From assembly GCA_033807775.1 (NCBI GenBank), contig JAWVWS010001001.1, forward strand, positions 62,001-126,000: DNA of 64,000 nucleotides, in the 5' to 3' direction. Within the stretch, counting starts at the first letter, position 1, and each line of letters starts with the position of its first letter. Both the position numbers and the translations under genes were made by a program. Positions 1 to 11,483 of this stretch are shown piece after piece. This DNA is from Saussurea involucrata. Its lineage: Eukaryota > Streptophyta > Magnoliopsida > Asterales > Asteraceae. The notes under the pieces are model-generated. The model was not told where the DNA came from. It was given only the letters and a program-made list of their open reading frames with translations, and searched no databases.

Positions 1-1153
1 TGGCACACAACAAAACCCCCCTCCCATTGCAAGCCACGTTTCTACCTTGATCCCATCCCCATCCAGCCGGACAAAGGAACCTTTTTCATCCTCTGCTCCA
101 TTATTAAACAGGGAAGCCACACCTCTAGCTGTATCCTCTCAAAAGGATGCAGTCGTTGAAAATATTAGTATATGTTGCCTCTCCACAACACGATTTAGGG
201 CCCAAAGATCCTTCAGAGAGATCTAGAGAGCACAATGACGAAGAGGTTCTAGAAAAACCTCTGAGTCCAATCGACATCCCGTTTGAGACCAACTTTGGAT
301 TCGCTCAGAAGGAAGATCTGACAGAACCTTCAGAGTGACTGAGCCATCCAAGGATGACTCTTCACAAGGACCGAAGGGAAGTCCTACAGACCTCAACCTA
401 AAAACAGGGTCTATAGTGGGCACTCCAAGAACAGGAGTTGACTCTGGGCAAGATGTGTTCCCCAGAGGTTACCACTGGTTCATATTTTACCAAGGATGAG
501 TTCCACCTCATTCACCGAGTTGCAAAGCTTGGTGAAGTCTTCAACTGAATCAACCAATAACCTGTTGACCTCTCTGCAGACAAAGATAGACTTAGTATCC
601 ACAGAGGTCAAGGCAACTGCAACCAAGGTTGATGAACTTAAAACTCATATCCATTAGATCTCATCACCTACCCTCCCAGCAGAAGTTCAAAATGCCATCG
701 ACAATCTAACCACATAGCTCAAACCTACAAGGTTTTTCACCGAGGTTCTGAGTAAAAGGATAACTGAACAACCACAATCCTCCTTCACCATAGAAGATCC
801 CAGAAAGGCACTAGAGCAAGTACAGGAGATAACCAAGACTCAGCTAATGCCTCTTCTACCCACAGACTACATAACCCGCGAGCAGATCATAAATTTGGGT
901 CAGAAGGTAATCTCTGAAGTGTGTGGATTCGTCATAGCTTCCACTACTGCAACAGCATCCTACACCAAAGAATTCAAGGCATGTGTGGCCTATATAAGAT
1001 TTAATTCAGAGGCAGAAGTCGCACACATCTTAGGCATTTGTGATGATTTGTGTGACAAACTAGAGGTGTTGAAGATGAAAACAGATACACCGAAGTTGAA
1101 AAGGTGTTAGGAAAATAGACGGAGGGGGAGATAGAGATAGAAAAAGATGCCTC
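1..1153 (+). pseudogene. ORF3-fragment unit 1 (broken)
   Basis: This is the first visible copy of the array unit. Readable stretches are short: an acidic, Pro/Ser-rich piece around 147-338 and a C-terminal piece at 847-1110 that contains the unit's ITREQIINLGQKVISE stretch and ends near DTPKLKRC. Stops and frameshifts separate them, and about 25 bp present in other units around 500 is missing. Function of the parent protein is unknown; see the E2 ORF3 entries for an intact relative. Confidence 0.75.
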
Positions 1154-2375
1154 TGGCACACAACAAACCCCCCCCCCTCCTAGTGCAAGCCACATTTCTA
1201 CCTTAGCTGGTCTAGCAGTAGAGGGTATTGAACAAGAGGTGCACACCTTGATCCCATCCTTTTCCAGCCAGACAGAGGAACCTTTTTCATCCTCTGCTCC
1301 ATTATTAAACTAGGAAGCCACACCTCTAGCTGTATCCTCTCAAAAGGATGCAGTCATTGAAACTATAAGCATCTGTTGCCTCACCACAACACGATTTAGG
1401 GACCAAAGATCATTTAGAGAGATCTAGAAAGCACAGTGATGAAGAGGTTCTAGAAAAACCTCTGAGTCCAATCGACACCCCGTTTGAGACCAACTTTGGA
1501 TTCGCTCAGAAGGAAGATTTGACAGAACCTTCAGAGTGACTGAGCCATCCAAGGATGATTCTTCACAAGGACCGAAGGGAAGTCCTACAGACCTCAACCT
1601 AAAAACAGGGTCTATAGTGGGCACTCCAAGAACAGGAGTTGACTCTAGGCAAGATGTGTCCCCCAGAGGTTACCACTTGTTCATATTTTACAAAGGATGA
1701 GTTCCAATCCTTTGTTACCTCTATGACCACCTCATTCATCAAGTTGCAAAGCTTGGTGAAGTCTTCAACTTAATCAACCAATAACTTGTTGACCTCTCTG
1801 CAGACAAAGATAGACTTAGTATCCACAGAGGTCAAGGAAACTGCAACCAAGGTTGATGAACTTAAAACTCAGATCCATCAGATCTCATCACCTACCCTCC
1901 CAGCAGAAGTTCAAAATGCCATCGACAATCTAACCACATAGCTCAAATCTACAAGGTTTTTCACCGAGGTTCTGAGTAAAAGGATGACTGAACAACCACA
2001 ATCCTCTTTCACCATAGAAGATCTCAGAAAGGCACTAGAGCAAGTACATGAGATAACCAAGACTCAGCTAATGCCTCTTCTACCCACAGACTACATAACC
2101 CGCGAGCAGATCATAAATTTGGGTCAGAAGGTAATCTCTTAAGTGTGTGGATTCGTCATAGCTTCCACTACTGCAACAGAATCCTACACCAAAGAGTTCA
2201 AGGTAGGTGTGGCCCATTTAAGATTTAATTCAGAGGCAGGTCGCACGCATCTTAGGCATTTGTGATGATTTGCGTGACAAACTAGAGGTGTTGAAGATGA
2301 GAACAGATACACCGAAGTTGAAAGGGTGTTAGGAAAATAGACGGAGGGGGAGATAGAGAGAGAAAAAGATGCCAC
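1154..2375 (+). pseudogene. ORF3-fragment unit 2 (broken)
   Basis: This second copy aligns along its whole length with unit 1. It carries the same two in-frame breaks near the ELKS region plus its own changes, for example a stop in the IS-VCGF segment near 2142 and a one-base loss near 2238. No ORF longer than about 70 codons survives in the sense direction. It is a decayed relic with no independent function visible. Confidence 0.75.
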
Positions 2376-3570
2376 TGGCACACAACAAAACCCCCCCTCC
2401 CAGTGCAAGCCACATTTCTACCTTAGCTGGTCTAGCAGCAGAAGGTATTGAACAAGAGGTGCACACCTCGATCCCATCCCCTACCAGCCAGACAGAGGAA
2501 CCTTTTTCATCCTCTGCTCCATTATTATACCAGGAAGCCACACCTCTAGCTGTATCCTCTCAAAAGGATACAGTCATTGAAAATATAAGTATTTATTGCC
2601 TCTCCACAACACGATTTAGGGCCCAAAGATCCTTTAGAGAGATCTAGAGAGCACAATGACGAAGAGGTTCTAGAAAAAACTCTGAGTACAATCGACATCC
2701 CATTTGAGACCAACTTTGGATTCGCTCAGAAGGAAGATCTCGACAGAACCTTCAGAGTGACAGAATTATCCAAGGATGACTCTTTACAAGGACCGAAGGG
2801 AAGTCCTACAGACCTCAACCTAAAAACAGGGTCTATGGTGGGCACTCCAGGAACAGGAGTTGACTTTGGGGAGAGATGTGTTCCCCCAGAGGTTACCACT
2901 GGTTCATATGTAACAAAGGCTGAGTTCCAATCCTTTGTTACCTCTATCACCACCTCATTTACCGAGTTGCAAAGCTTGGTGAAGTCTTCAACTGAATCAA
3001 CCAATAACCTGTTGACCTCTCTGCAGACAAAGATAGACTTAGTATCCACAGAGGTCAAGGCCACTGCAACCTTGATCTCATCACCGACCCTCCCAGCAGA
3101 AGTTCAAAATGCCATCGACAATCTAACCACAGAGCTCAAATCTATAAGATTTTTCACCGAGGTTCTGAGTAAAAGGATGACTGATCAACCACAATCCTCC
3201 ATTACCATAGAAGATCTCAGAAAGGCACTAGAGCATGTACTGGAAATAAACAAGACTCAGCTAATGCCTCTTCTACACACAGACTACATAACCCGCGAGC
3301 AGTTCATAAATTTGGGTCAGAAGGTAATCTCTGAAATATGTGGACTCCTCAAAGCCTTCACTACTGCATCAACATCCTACACCAAAGAGTTCAAGGCAAG
3401 TGTGGCCCATATAAGATTTAATTAAGAGGCAGAAGTCGCACACATCTTAGGCATTTGTGATGATTTGTGTGACAAACTAGAGGTGTTGAAGATGAGAATA
3501 GATACACCGAAGTTGAAAAGGTGTTAGGAAAATAGACAAAGGGGGAGATAGAGATAGAAAAAGATGCCTC
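2376..3570 (+). pseudogene. ORF3-fragment unit 3, best-preserved copy (222-codon ORF)
   Basis: This unit contains the longest sense reading frame of the array, 2757-3425. It encodes a hydrophilic, Ser/Thr-rich protein with a heptad-like stretch (FTELQSLVKSSTESTNNLL) followed by TLPAEVQNAIDNL and LRKALEHV. The segment VPPEVTTGSYVTKAEFQSF corresponds to VPPEVTQEEHVTKDEFQVF in E1 (27478-27720, minus strand), which shows the origin from ORF3. A stop at 3423 ends the frame, but similarity continues to 3570. About 40 bp found in units 1 and 2 is absent near 3070. No signal peptide or membrane segment is visible. Confidence 0.8.
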
Positions 3571-4590
3571 TGGCACACAACAAAACCCCCCTCCAGTGCA
3601 AGCCACATTTCTACCTTAGCTGGTCTAGCAGCAGAAGGTATTGAACAAGAGGTGCACACCTTGATCACATCCCCTACCAGTCAGACAGAGGAACCTTTTT
3701 CATCCTCTGCTCCATTATTAAACCGGGAACCACACCTCTAGTTGTATCCTCTCAAAAGGATGTATTCATTGAAAATATAAGTATATGTTGCCTCTCCACA
3801 ACACGATTTAGGGCCCAAAGATCCTTCAGAGAGATTTAGAGAGCACAACGATGAAGAGGTACTAGAAAAACCTCCGAGTCCAATCGACATCCCGTTTGAG
3901 ACCAACTTTGGATTCGCTCAGAAGGAAGATCTCGACAGAACCTTCAGCGTGACAGAGCCATCAAAGGATAACTCTTCACAAGGACCGAAGGGAAGTCCTA
4001 CAAACCTCAACCTGAAAGCAGGGTCTATGGTGGGCACTCGAGGAACAGGAGTTGACTCTGGGGTAAGATGTGTTCCCCCAGAGGTTACCACTGGTTTATA
4101 TCTGACAAAGGATGAGTTCCAATCCTTTATTACCTCTATGACCACCTCATTCACCGAGTTGCAAAGCCTGGTGAAGTCTTCAACTGAATCAACCAATTAC
4201 ATGTTGACCTCTTTGCAGACAAAGATAGACTCAGGATCTACAGAGGTCAAGGCCACTGAACCAAGGTTGATGAACTTAAAACTCAGTTCCATCATATCTC
4301 ATCACTTACCCTCCCAATAGAAGTTTAAACTGCCATCGACAATCTAACCATATAGCTCAAATCTACAAAGTTTTTCACCGAGGTTCTGAGTAAAAAGATG
4401 AATGATAAACTACAATCCTCCATCACCGTAGAAGATCTCAGAAAGGAACTAGAGCAAGTACATGAGATAACCAAGACTCAACTAATGCCTCCTCTACCCA
4501 CAGACTACATAACCCACGAGCAGAACATAAATTCAGGTCAGAAGGTAATCTCTGAAGTGTGTGGATTCGTCAAAGCCTACACTACTGCAA
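3571..4590 (+). pseudogene. ORF3-fragment unit 4, left part, cut by the LARD-like insertion
   Basis: Readable pieces are 3949-4320 (123 codons, same coiled-coil-like segment as unit 3) and 4398-4595. The unit is interrupted after 4590 by the insertion at 4591-13819 and resumes at 13820, where the sequence GCAACAACCTCCTACACC continues the TASTSYTKEF segment. The pentamer TGCAA at 4586-4590 is repeated at 13820-13824. Confidence 0.8.
4586..4590. repeat. Target-site duplication, left (TGCAA)
   Basis: TGCAA immediately precedes the 5' LTR and is repeated at 13820-13824. It lies inside an array unit. Confidence 0.93.
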
Positions 4591-5294
4591 TGTAAAGCCC
4601 GTGTCCCGGTACGTTTATTAATTAATTTTAATAATTTAAAATGTTTACCTTTAATTGTTTTGGTTAGTGGTTTGGTGTCAAAAAGGACCAAAATGTTAGC
4701 TTTCGTCTCGTTTTGAGGTAGATTGTGAGATGAGGTGTAGTTGAGGGGCTAATAGTGCATTTCTTGGAAACTTATGGCATGGGTTCGGCCCATGCACTCA
4801 TGGCCGAACACCCTTCCCCTTACTATCTCGTTTTCCTTTTTCTTGTATCCCAAGCAAACCAAACTCCAAACCCTACATTCTTTTCCTATCCTTCCTTTTG
4901 TGTGGTGCGGCAACGAGAAGAGAAGAGGTAGAGAGGGAGAGATAGAAACCGAGAGGTAGAGAGAGAGGAGTTGGCAGGAAACCCCCCCCCCCACCTGTCG
5001 CCTCGGTTGCTGTTAGCGGAGGTCGCCGCTGCTGCTGTCCGTCGGAGGAGTCAAGGGAGAGAAGATTGGTCGTGGTGGTGAGGCGTCGTCTTGTGGTAAG
5101 TCGTTCTCTCGTTAGTCTCGTTCTTTTCTTTTCCTTTTCGTTTTTCCGGCGAGACCACCACCGCCGCACGCCGCCGCTGCGGTGGCTGTGGGTGGAGGGC
5201 GGTGGCAGTGGGTGTTACACTCTTAGCGTAAATCCCGAATCGTTTAAGCCGCGAACCGTTTATAAAATTATCTTTTTATGAAAATTTTAGTGTG

Positions 5295-5810
5295 CTGTCC
5301 AGTTTTCGCACGACCATAACTTTTCCGTCGTAACTCCGTTTGAGCCGAAACTGGCGCCCACGGTTCAAGTTCAGGGTCGGGCACGTTTTCCGTGTTTTAG
5401 CGGAAAACTGGTTCGGCCTCTAGCTGGACGAAAAAGTGGTCGCAAGTTCGGTGTTTCCTCATTTTATGTGAAAATTAGTTTTCTGTCCAGTTCGTATTTC
5501 GGCCATAACTTTCTCGTCGTAACTCGGTTTGAGGCGATTCTGGTGTCCACGGTTCACATTCTGTGTCGGGCACGTTTTTCGTGTTTTAGCGAAAGGCTGG
5601 TTCGGCCCCTAGCTAGGCGGAAAACTTCTGTTTTTACAGCAGGTCGGTAAACCGACAGTGTTGTAATCTGCCACTGTTTTGTCATTGTCATAACTTTCTG
5701 CTCGTAACTCGGTTTGGTGTGAAATCGGTGTCAAAAGTTTCCTTTTTGAGTCTAGAAACTTTTCTGTGTTTTGTGCAAAACCCAGTTCGGGACGTAGCAT
5801 GGGTCGGTTT
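5295..5810 (+). repeat. Three degenerate ~190-bp tandem repeats inside the LARD LTR
   Basis: The segments CATAACTTTTCCGTCGTAAC (5315), CATAACTTTCTCGTCGTAAC (5514) and CATAACTTTCTGCTCGTAAC (5699) each begin a block that continues with a GGTTC/GTGTC region and a GGGCACGTTTT/TTCTGTG region. Spacing is 199 and 185 bp. The same three blocks occur in the 3' LTR around 12188-12705. Confidence 0.75.
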
Positions 5811-6302
5811 GTCGTTTTATACTGAAAGGTGCTGAATTTCGCTGTTCCGGAAACTGTTTTTGTAAAATCCATAGTAAATTGTAGAAAAATCGTTAGGAGG
5901 CGTATAATATGTCCTTGGAACCCTAACTCAGAGTACTTTCTGGTCATGAAATAATATTGGGAATTTTCTGGGTTTAAAGGGGTCGAAACAGGTCCCGAAC
6001 AGACCTGTTTTGGGTGAGCGGAATTTAGTTTTAGTGACGGTTTAAGCGTGTGTCGTGTCATAGAGTCCGGGTCTCGTATTGACACGTTTTAACATGCATT
6101 TAGGTGCTGGGAAGTGACCGTAATTGTGAAGCTTGAATTGTGTTATTAAGCTGGGCGCGCATTCGAGGTGAGTTCTCTCACTGTGTAGTTAGGGGTTGTA
6201 TGCATGTCATAATAGTTTGTATGTACTACTGTCTTTATGGTGTGAACTAGTTGTTTGTGGTGTGTAATATTTGATTGGTTTGAATGCTTGGTTTAAATGT
6301 TT

Positions 6303-6552
6303 TACATTACAATTCGGTGGGACCGAGGCCTCGATGGTACTGAGGTGTTGGATACATTACAATTCGGTGGGACCGAGGCCTCGATGGTACTGAGGTGTTG
6401 GTTACATTACAATTCGGTGGGACCGAGGCCTCGATGGTACTGAGGTGTTGGTTACATTACAATTCGGTGGGACCGAGGCCTCGATGGTACTGAGGTGTTG
6501 GATACATTACAATTCGGTGGGACCGAGGCCTCGATGGTACTGAGGTGTTGGA
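6303..6552 (+). repeat. Five 50-bp tandem repeats in the 5' LTR
   Basis: Five consecutive 50-bp units begin TACATTACAATTCGG. Each contains CGAGGCCTCG, a perfect 10-bp palindrome. Units differ only at the last bases (GGAT or GGTT). The pattern of variants is the same in the 3' LTR copy. Confidence 0.95.
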
Positions 6553-6928
6553 TACATAATTACTTGTAGATGTTTACTCGTTTTATGTAACTGTGATGTT
6601 GTTGCTTATGTGCGGATAGGGGTGATGTGTGTATAATTCCTATCTGCGCATGTGTTGGAATTCACTAAGCTTCGTGCTTACCCTTTCCCTATAAACTGTG
6701 GTTTCAGGTACGGGCGGCTCCAAGGCGTGACGAGTACACACTGGCGCGCGAGAAGAGCTGGTTGCTTTATGATTTTAATAATTAAAAGTTTATTCCGCTG
6801 GTTTTATTTTATAAAGACATTAATTTTGTGTTTGCAAACGAAACGTTGGGATCATTTATTGAGTTGTTATCAATGAATTGTTTATTTAAAAATTTAAATT
6901 TGCTTATAATTTTTGGGACGTTACAACT

Positions 6929-6940
6929 TGGTATCAGAGC
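6929..6940 (+). promoter_or_regulatory. Primer binding site, initiator Met tRNA (LARD)
   Basis: TGGTATCAGAGC starts three bases after the LTR end. It is complementary to the 3' end of plant initiator methionine tRNA, the usual primer of minus-strand DNA synthesis. Confidence 0.9.
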
Positions 6941-7132
6941 ACAGCTTGAGTGAATCAAACGCACCTCGGGGTGTTTGGTCTCAAGTTGCGGATGGGAAAT
7001 TTTCAAATTCTTTATTAAATCTTTTTGGAAATAAAAGAAAAAGTAAAGACCCGTTCGAGGAACGGTGATCGAAGGCGCAGTGTGTACAGTCAGCCGGAGC
7101 CAAAGGGGAAAGGTACAATACTTAGTGTTTTA

Positions 7133-7888
7133 TTGCTTTCTAGATCATAGAGTATGCATGCTAGATTACTTGTTGTGGAAACTATGTTGTATGTTGAACT
7201 ACTTGCTATTAGGAATTTATGCTAATTATGATAGGTTACTAAGTGGATGCCCTCTAGGTTGTATGCAGTAAGAGATTTATAGCCTTAGAATATTCGATTT
7301 AGTTCTATTGCGCAGCTCTTGTTTGAGTCCAACCGTTCTAGGATAGAGTCTTGTATTCGACTGTCTATTTATTTCGCACTGCATATAATCGGGTATGCGC
7401 AAGGTCACTCGTTTTAATTAGTAGGGATTCGGTAGTAGCAAGGGTAGTGGGATAAGAGGAAGTTCCTAGAGAGCTGGGAAGGGTGTTTATGTATGAGTAC
7501 GTGTGCTAGATTGCTTTCTAGAACATAAGAGTATGTATGTTAAATTACTTGGTGCTTATTACACTGTGTTGCATGTTTGTTGCTTGCTAATAAGAGTTTA
7601 TGCTAGCCTTGATAGGTTGTTAAGTGAATGCACTATAGGTTGTATGCGGTAGGAACCAAATAGCATTAGAATGTTGGATTTAGTTCTACTGCGCAGCTCT
7701 TGTTTGAGTCCAACCGTTGTAAGATAGAATCTTATATTCAAAAGTCTATCTGGTTTTACACTGTATGCGACTGTGCATTCGCGAGGCGACTCGTCAGGAC
7801 TAGTGGGAACTTCGTCATAGCAAGGGTAGTGGAATAGGGTGAAATTCCTAGGGAGCTAGGAAGAGTGGGTGTATATATATGCTGGTGC
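7133..7888 (+). repeat. Diverged direct duplication, ~378-bp period
   Basis: The block beginning TTGCTTTCTAGATCATA at 7133 is repeated from 7511 as TTGCTTTCTAGAACATA. The shared segment GCGCAGCTCTTGTTTGAGTC and later GCAAGGGTAGTGG-type words keep the same order. Divergence is substantial, so the duplication is older than the insertion. Confidence 0.8.
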
Positions 7889-10800
7889 GGGCATATGGTT
7901 TATTATGTATACAATTGTGGTTGTCTGATCGGCGAGACCGATGGTTTTATATATACAGTAGTTGTATGAGTTTGCCTGTTTAGGATATGTTCTTGAACTG
8001 GCATGTGTGGATTAATTGTATTATGTGTATAGTTTCGGCGAGAAACTACTTGGACCCTTGGAATGGGACTCGGAACGAGTGATGATAGGTGTGGAAGGTA
8101 GTAGTAGAGCTCCTACTACCGGAAGCACAGGATCAATGCTCGAGTCGGGGAAGTCACGAGGAATCCAAGGAGTTGGGCGTGAGTGTTGTTAGTGTGCGTG
8201 GTTATGTGCTAAAATGCGTTGTATTATCTACCCAGAATAGCTGTCACGAGGAGAGACAACTATAGTAGATCCACTGGTACATGTGTGTACTTGTCTTGCT
8301 TAGATGTAATGATCGTTGAGGGTAGTGGTGAAGGATCTAATCCAGTAGTCGTTGGAATAGAAGGACGTTTCCAGTATTAGTCACTTTGAGTGACGATGTC
8401 GACGATGTTTGTGGTAAGTAGATCATTTCGGGCCAAGATGGAAGGTTGTGCTGGAGTCATAGGCCTATAGAGCAGACCTTGAATTGAAGAAAAATCGTAG
8501 GGATTATGTGACGTAATTTCCCATCTTGCCCCAAGAGGTTTAAATGCCCGGAGGACGATAGTGGATTGGGGAGGTTTGAAGGAGTATGAGTCGAGACGTG
8601 GAATGCCAACTGAGTCATGCACAAAGTTTTATTTTGAAAATAGGATTGCACTAATTAATCTTTGTGTTCCGATCCTTATATGGATTGTATTTCGAAACTC
8701 TGGGAAATGTTTAGCACACACGAGATTTCAAATTATAGTTTTGAAAATGCTTGAAACCGTTTTATCACGGGAGTTGAAAACTTTGTAAAAGATTGTTTCA
8801 TTTGATTATTTTTTCCAACGGTCCTTTCGGGTACGATGTTATCCGTGTTTTGTGGAGGTTAAGATGTTGGGTAAGGGACTACGGATTGAGACTCTAACAT
8901 TGGAACTCCTCCACGTGTGTTAGAGTTGAGACGAAAAGTTACATTCCACGATGTCTGTATAAAGGTTAATTTGGTGATTTGTTTAAAATGAGTTTGGAAT
9001 TCCAGTGTCGCTTAACTTTTCGTTCGAGAGTTTGTATTACTAAGTATTTTATTGCAAATAGTTCAGTGTGTGGATTGATTCATGCGTGACATAAGTGGTG
9101 CATGGAGGAATTTTGGTAGCATTTCATAATGAGTTGTTTAGTGCGCTTTTCAGTCAGCTAAAGGTTTTATGAAAATGCGATTTATCGACTTAGGGGTATG
9201 CATACTGGGGTAACCTTTGTTCTCGACATTTTGATAAACGAGTCGTGCATGAAAAGGTTTTAGTTCTTTTTTTGTCGAAATGAAAGACCATTTGATCCAA
9301 GGAGTGTTTTAATGTTGTGAACATCATGCATACGATTACAATGTGTTATATTTTGGAAACATAAATGCGTAGATTTTTGACATTCGGTTAATTTAGAATT
9401 ACCGATCATTTTTTTTTGGGAAATTAAAAACTTTTGCTTTGGAGGAAACGAGTATTTTGAGCATTTTCGATAAATACATTTTTTTAAACTATAATGTTTT
9501 GACGTTATATGTCCCAAGTACGAAACTTGAGGAAGTGTTACAAGCTTGCATGCCTGCCCCCAGCTTGAGATTGTATGAGGTTTTAGTCGATATTTCCAAT
9601 TATTAGAAGCGGACTGGTTTCTGTCTTCAAGTTTGAATCTTACACGAGACAGTTGTGTTTTAACAAAAATATATTTGTAAACCATGTCATCGTTCTGTGA
9701 GATTAGCTGACGCGCGAAAAAATTTGTGGCGAACCCTGTGCCACGTCCTTTTATGATAAAAAAGAAGAATTTTTGAATCAATTGTCGTGAAACTTATTTT
9801 GAATTATGTGCACACCTTTGTCGGACCCTGTTTAAGGTCAAACGGTTACTTTAAGTGCACGTCATGAGTCAATCCATACTGGAATCGAGGCGGTTCATTT
9901 TAAAGAAATTATTTATTACGCTTGCTTTTGTGTGAGTAAACTGAACGGCAATGGAACGATTTTCAACATGATTTTCCTATGTGGGACGAGCGTGTCCAGT
10001 TTTGCGTAACTATCGATCAGGTAATAGTAGTTTTATTACATACGATCTTTTGAGATGAAAACCCTGATGTTGAAAATATTTTGTAATTGATTTTGTAAAC
10101 CATTTGGGGCAATGTGCTTTTAAGTGTCATGTGTCATTTCGAGATTTTTTTTAGGATGTGAGTCCTTTTGGAAAACTCTTTTGTTTAACTCGTATTGAGT
10201 CTGAGACTAAGGTTGATTTCAGAGTATTGCTTGCTTAAACTTTGTTTAAACGCATTTTCCGACCTATGGGCCTAGCAAGCGTGGAGCATTTTGCTCGGTT
10301 TTGACTTGGAGATTGTCATGGGCCAATTGCCCGGTTTAAATGGCTCGATGTGGAGTCTAGTTGATGAGTTGTTTTTGTCGCACCGTTTGGCATTATTTGC
10401 ACGTTGAGTGTTTACATGTTTGGGTGAGTGAGTCAATCAGGAATAGGCATGTTGTTGGTAGGCTGTTTGCTTTGGATCCTTAGACACGTTAGTCAGTCGT
10501 TGGTAATGGTCGGTTGGGTATCTCGGGGTGGGACCCCGGTATTCATGTGGTTTAACCTAGACTTTCCAGTAGGTACTAGGAGGATATAGTTGTGGGCACT
10601 TACCTGGGAGGTAGTTCCGGTGTGCTGGGTCTTGAGGCGTTACCTGGGAGGTAGACATCAAGGTGTATCCTCGATACGGTGTGACTTGGCTTCGTAGAGC
10701 AAGTGTGGATGATACGTCGACGGTGGAAGGTAGGTATTCCACGCATGTTAGTACTGTAGGCCGGATAGTATCGGTTAAGGGATTGAGGCCCTTTGTTTTT

Positions 10801-11070
10801 AAGAGAATAAATGCGCATCAACCATTTTGAGGTAGGTGGTATATTTAGGTGTCGACTTTTGGGCTTGAAGCCAAACACCTTTAGTATAATCGGAGAGTTG
10901 TAGCCGATGTTAAGATAATCATGGTGATGGTAGTAGTAACCCTGAAATGATCACTTGTGATGAATGGTTGTGGTGGAATGATCTACGTGTGTGTTAGTGT
11001 TTTGGTAGTGGGGGATATCTATTTGTGTTAGTGTCTAGGATAATACCACGCTTATTTGAGTTACTGAAAT

Positions 11071-11254
11071 CGGTTGGACCGATGTTCGGCGGGTGGCCGA
11101 TGTTCGTTATTGTGATCGGTTGGACCGATGTTCGGCGGGTGGCCGATGTTTGTTATTGTGATCGGTTGGACCGATGTTCGGCGGGTGGCCGATGTTTGTT
11201 ATTGCAATCGGTTGGACCGATGTTCGGCAGGGGGTCGATGTTGTGTTGATATAA
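11071..11254 (+). repeat. Four 46-bp tandem repeats near the 3' end of the LARD interior
   Basis: Copies start at 11071, 11117, 11163 and 11209 with CGGTTGGACCGATGTTCGGC. The last copy is diverged. It lies about 230 bp upstream of the purine tract. The 74-codon ORF through it merely reads the repeat. Confidence 0.9.
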
Positions 11255-11470
11255 TTTATTGAAAATCTTTGGAGTCTATTAGAATTTGTGGTAGTTAATC
11301 GACAGTTAAGGGTAGGAATGATCGTAGTCGGGTATCCTGTAGGGTATATTGGTGAGCACCATTAGAAGGGTTAGAGCTTGAAAGTGGTTTGAGTTTGGGA
11401 TATCATCAAATGCGAGAGAATTATTAGAAGCTGTTTGCGGACGTAGACTTCGGGGGCGAAGTCTAATCCA

Positions 11471-11483
11471 AGTGGGGGAGAGT
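11471..11483 (+). promoter_or_regulatory. Polypurine tract (LARD)
   Basis: AGTGGGGGAGAGT directly abuts the 3' LTR start at 11484. This is the expected plus-strand primer site. Confidence 0.85.

Larger units (their letters stand above)
1..4590 (+). repeat. Tandem array of ~1.2 kb ORF3-derived units (left part)
   Basis: The same long sequence recurs head to tail. A landmark beginning TGGCACACAACAAA occurs at 1, 1154, 2376, 3571 and 14026. With the 9.2 kb insertion and its duplicated TSD removed, the spacings are about 1153, 1222, 1195 and 1221 bp. Each unit reads on the plus strand like the middle of a Sirevirus third ORF and matches the E1 ORF3 regions at 40678-41500 and 27478-27720 (minus strand). 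The units differ by small indels and point changes and contain stops, so none is a working gene. The array runs off the left edge and probably continues beyond the nested stack on the right. Confidence 0.9.
4591..6925 (+). repeat. LARD-like element 5' LTR
   Basis: The 2335-bp LTR begins TGTAAAGCCC and ends GGGACGTTACA. It contains three degenerate ~190-bp repeats (about 5295-5810), five exact-length 50-bp repeats (6303-6552), and a C-rich run near 4982. Short ORFs within it are not conserved as proteins and are treated as chance. Confidence 0.93.
6941..11470 (+). other. Non-coding interior of the LARD-like element
   Basis: About 4.5 kb contains no supported gene. The longest frames (for example 9260-9781 on the minus strand) are Phe/Ile-rich or repetitive and match no retrotransposon domain I know. 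Visible structure includes a 378-bp-period duplication (7133-7888), a 46-bp tandem repeat (11071-11254), and scattered blocks containing GACCGATG. Confidence 0.8.

Noticed and set aside
4749..6085. ORFs inside the LARD LTR (for example 4873-5169, 5066-5281, 5609-6085 and the matching set at 11667-12979)
   Set aside because: They recur in both LTRs only because the LTRs are copies. They have simple composition or run through repeats, overlap one another on both strands, and match no family I know.
6303..6552. CRISPR-like array
   Set aside because: The 50-bp units are contiguous with no unique spacers, and the DNA is plant nuclear.
6929..6940. tRNA gene fragments at the TGGTATCAGAGC sites
   Set aside because: Only 12 bases match the tRNA 3' end and each follows an LTR; these are primer sites.
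9260..9781. 173-codon minus-strand ORF in the LARD interior
   Set aside because: Phe/Lys/Ser-rich, no domain, and a single long frame in 4.5 kb of A/T-rich DNA is expected by chance.
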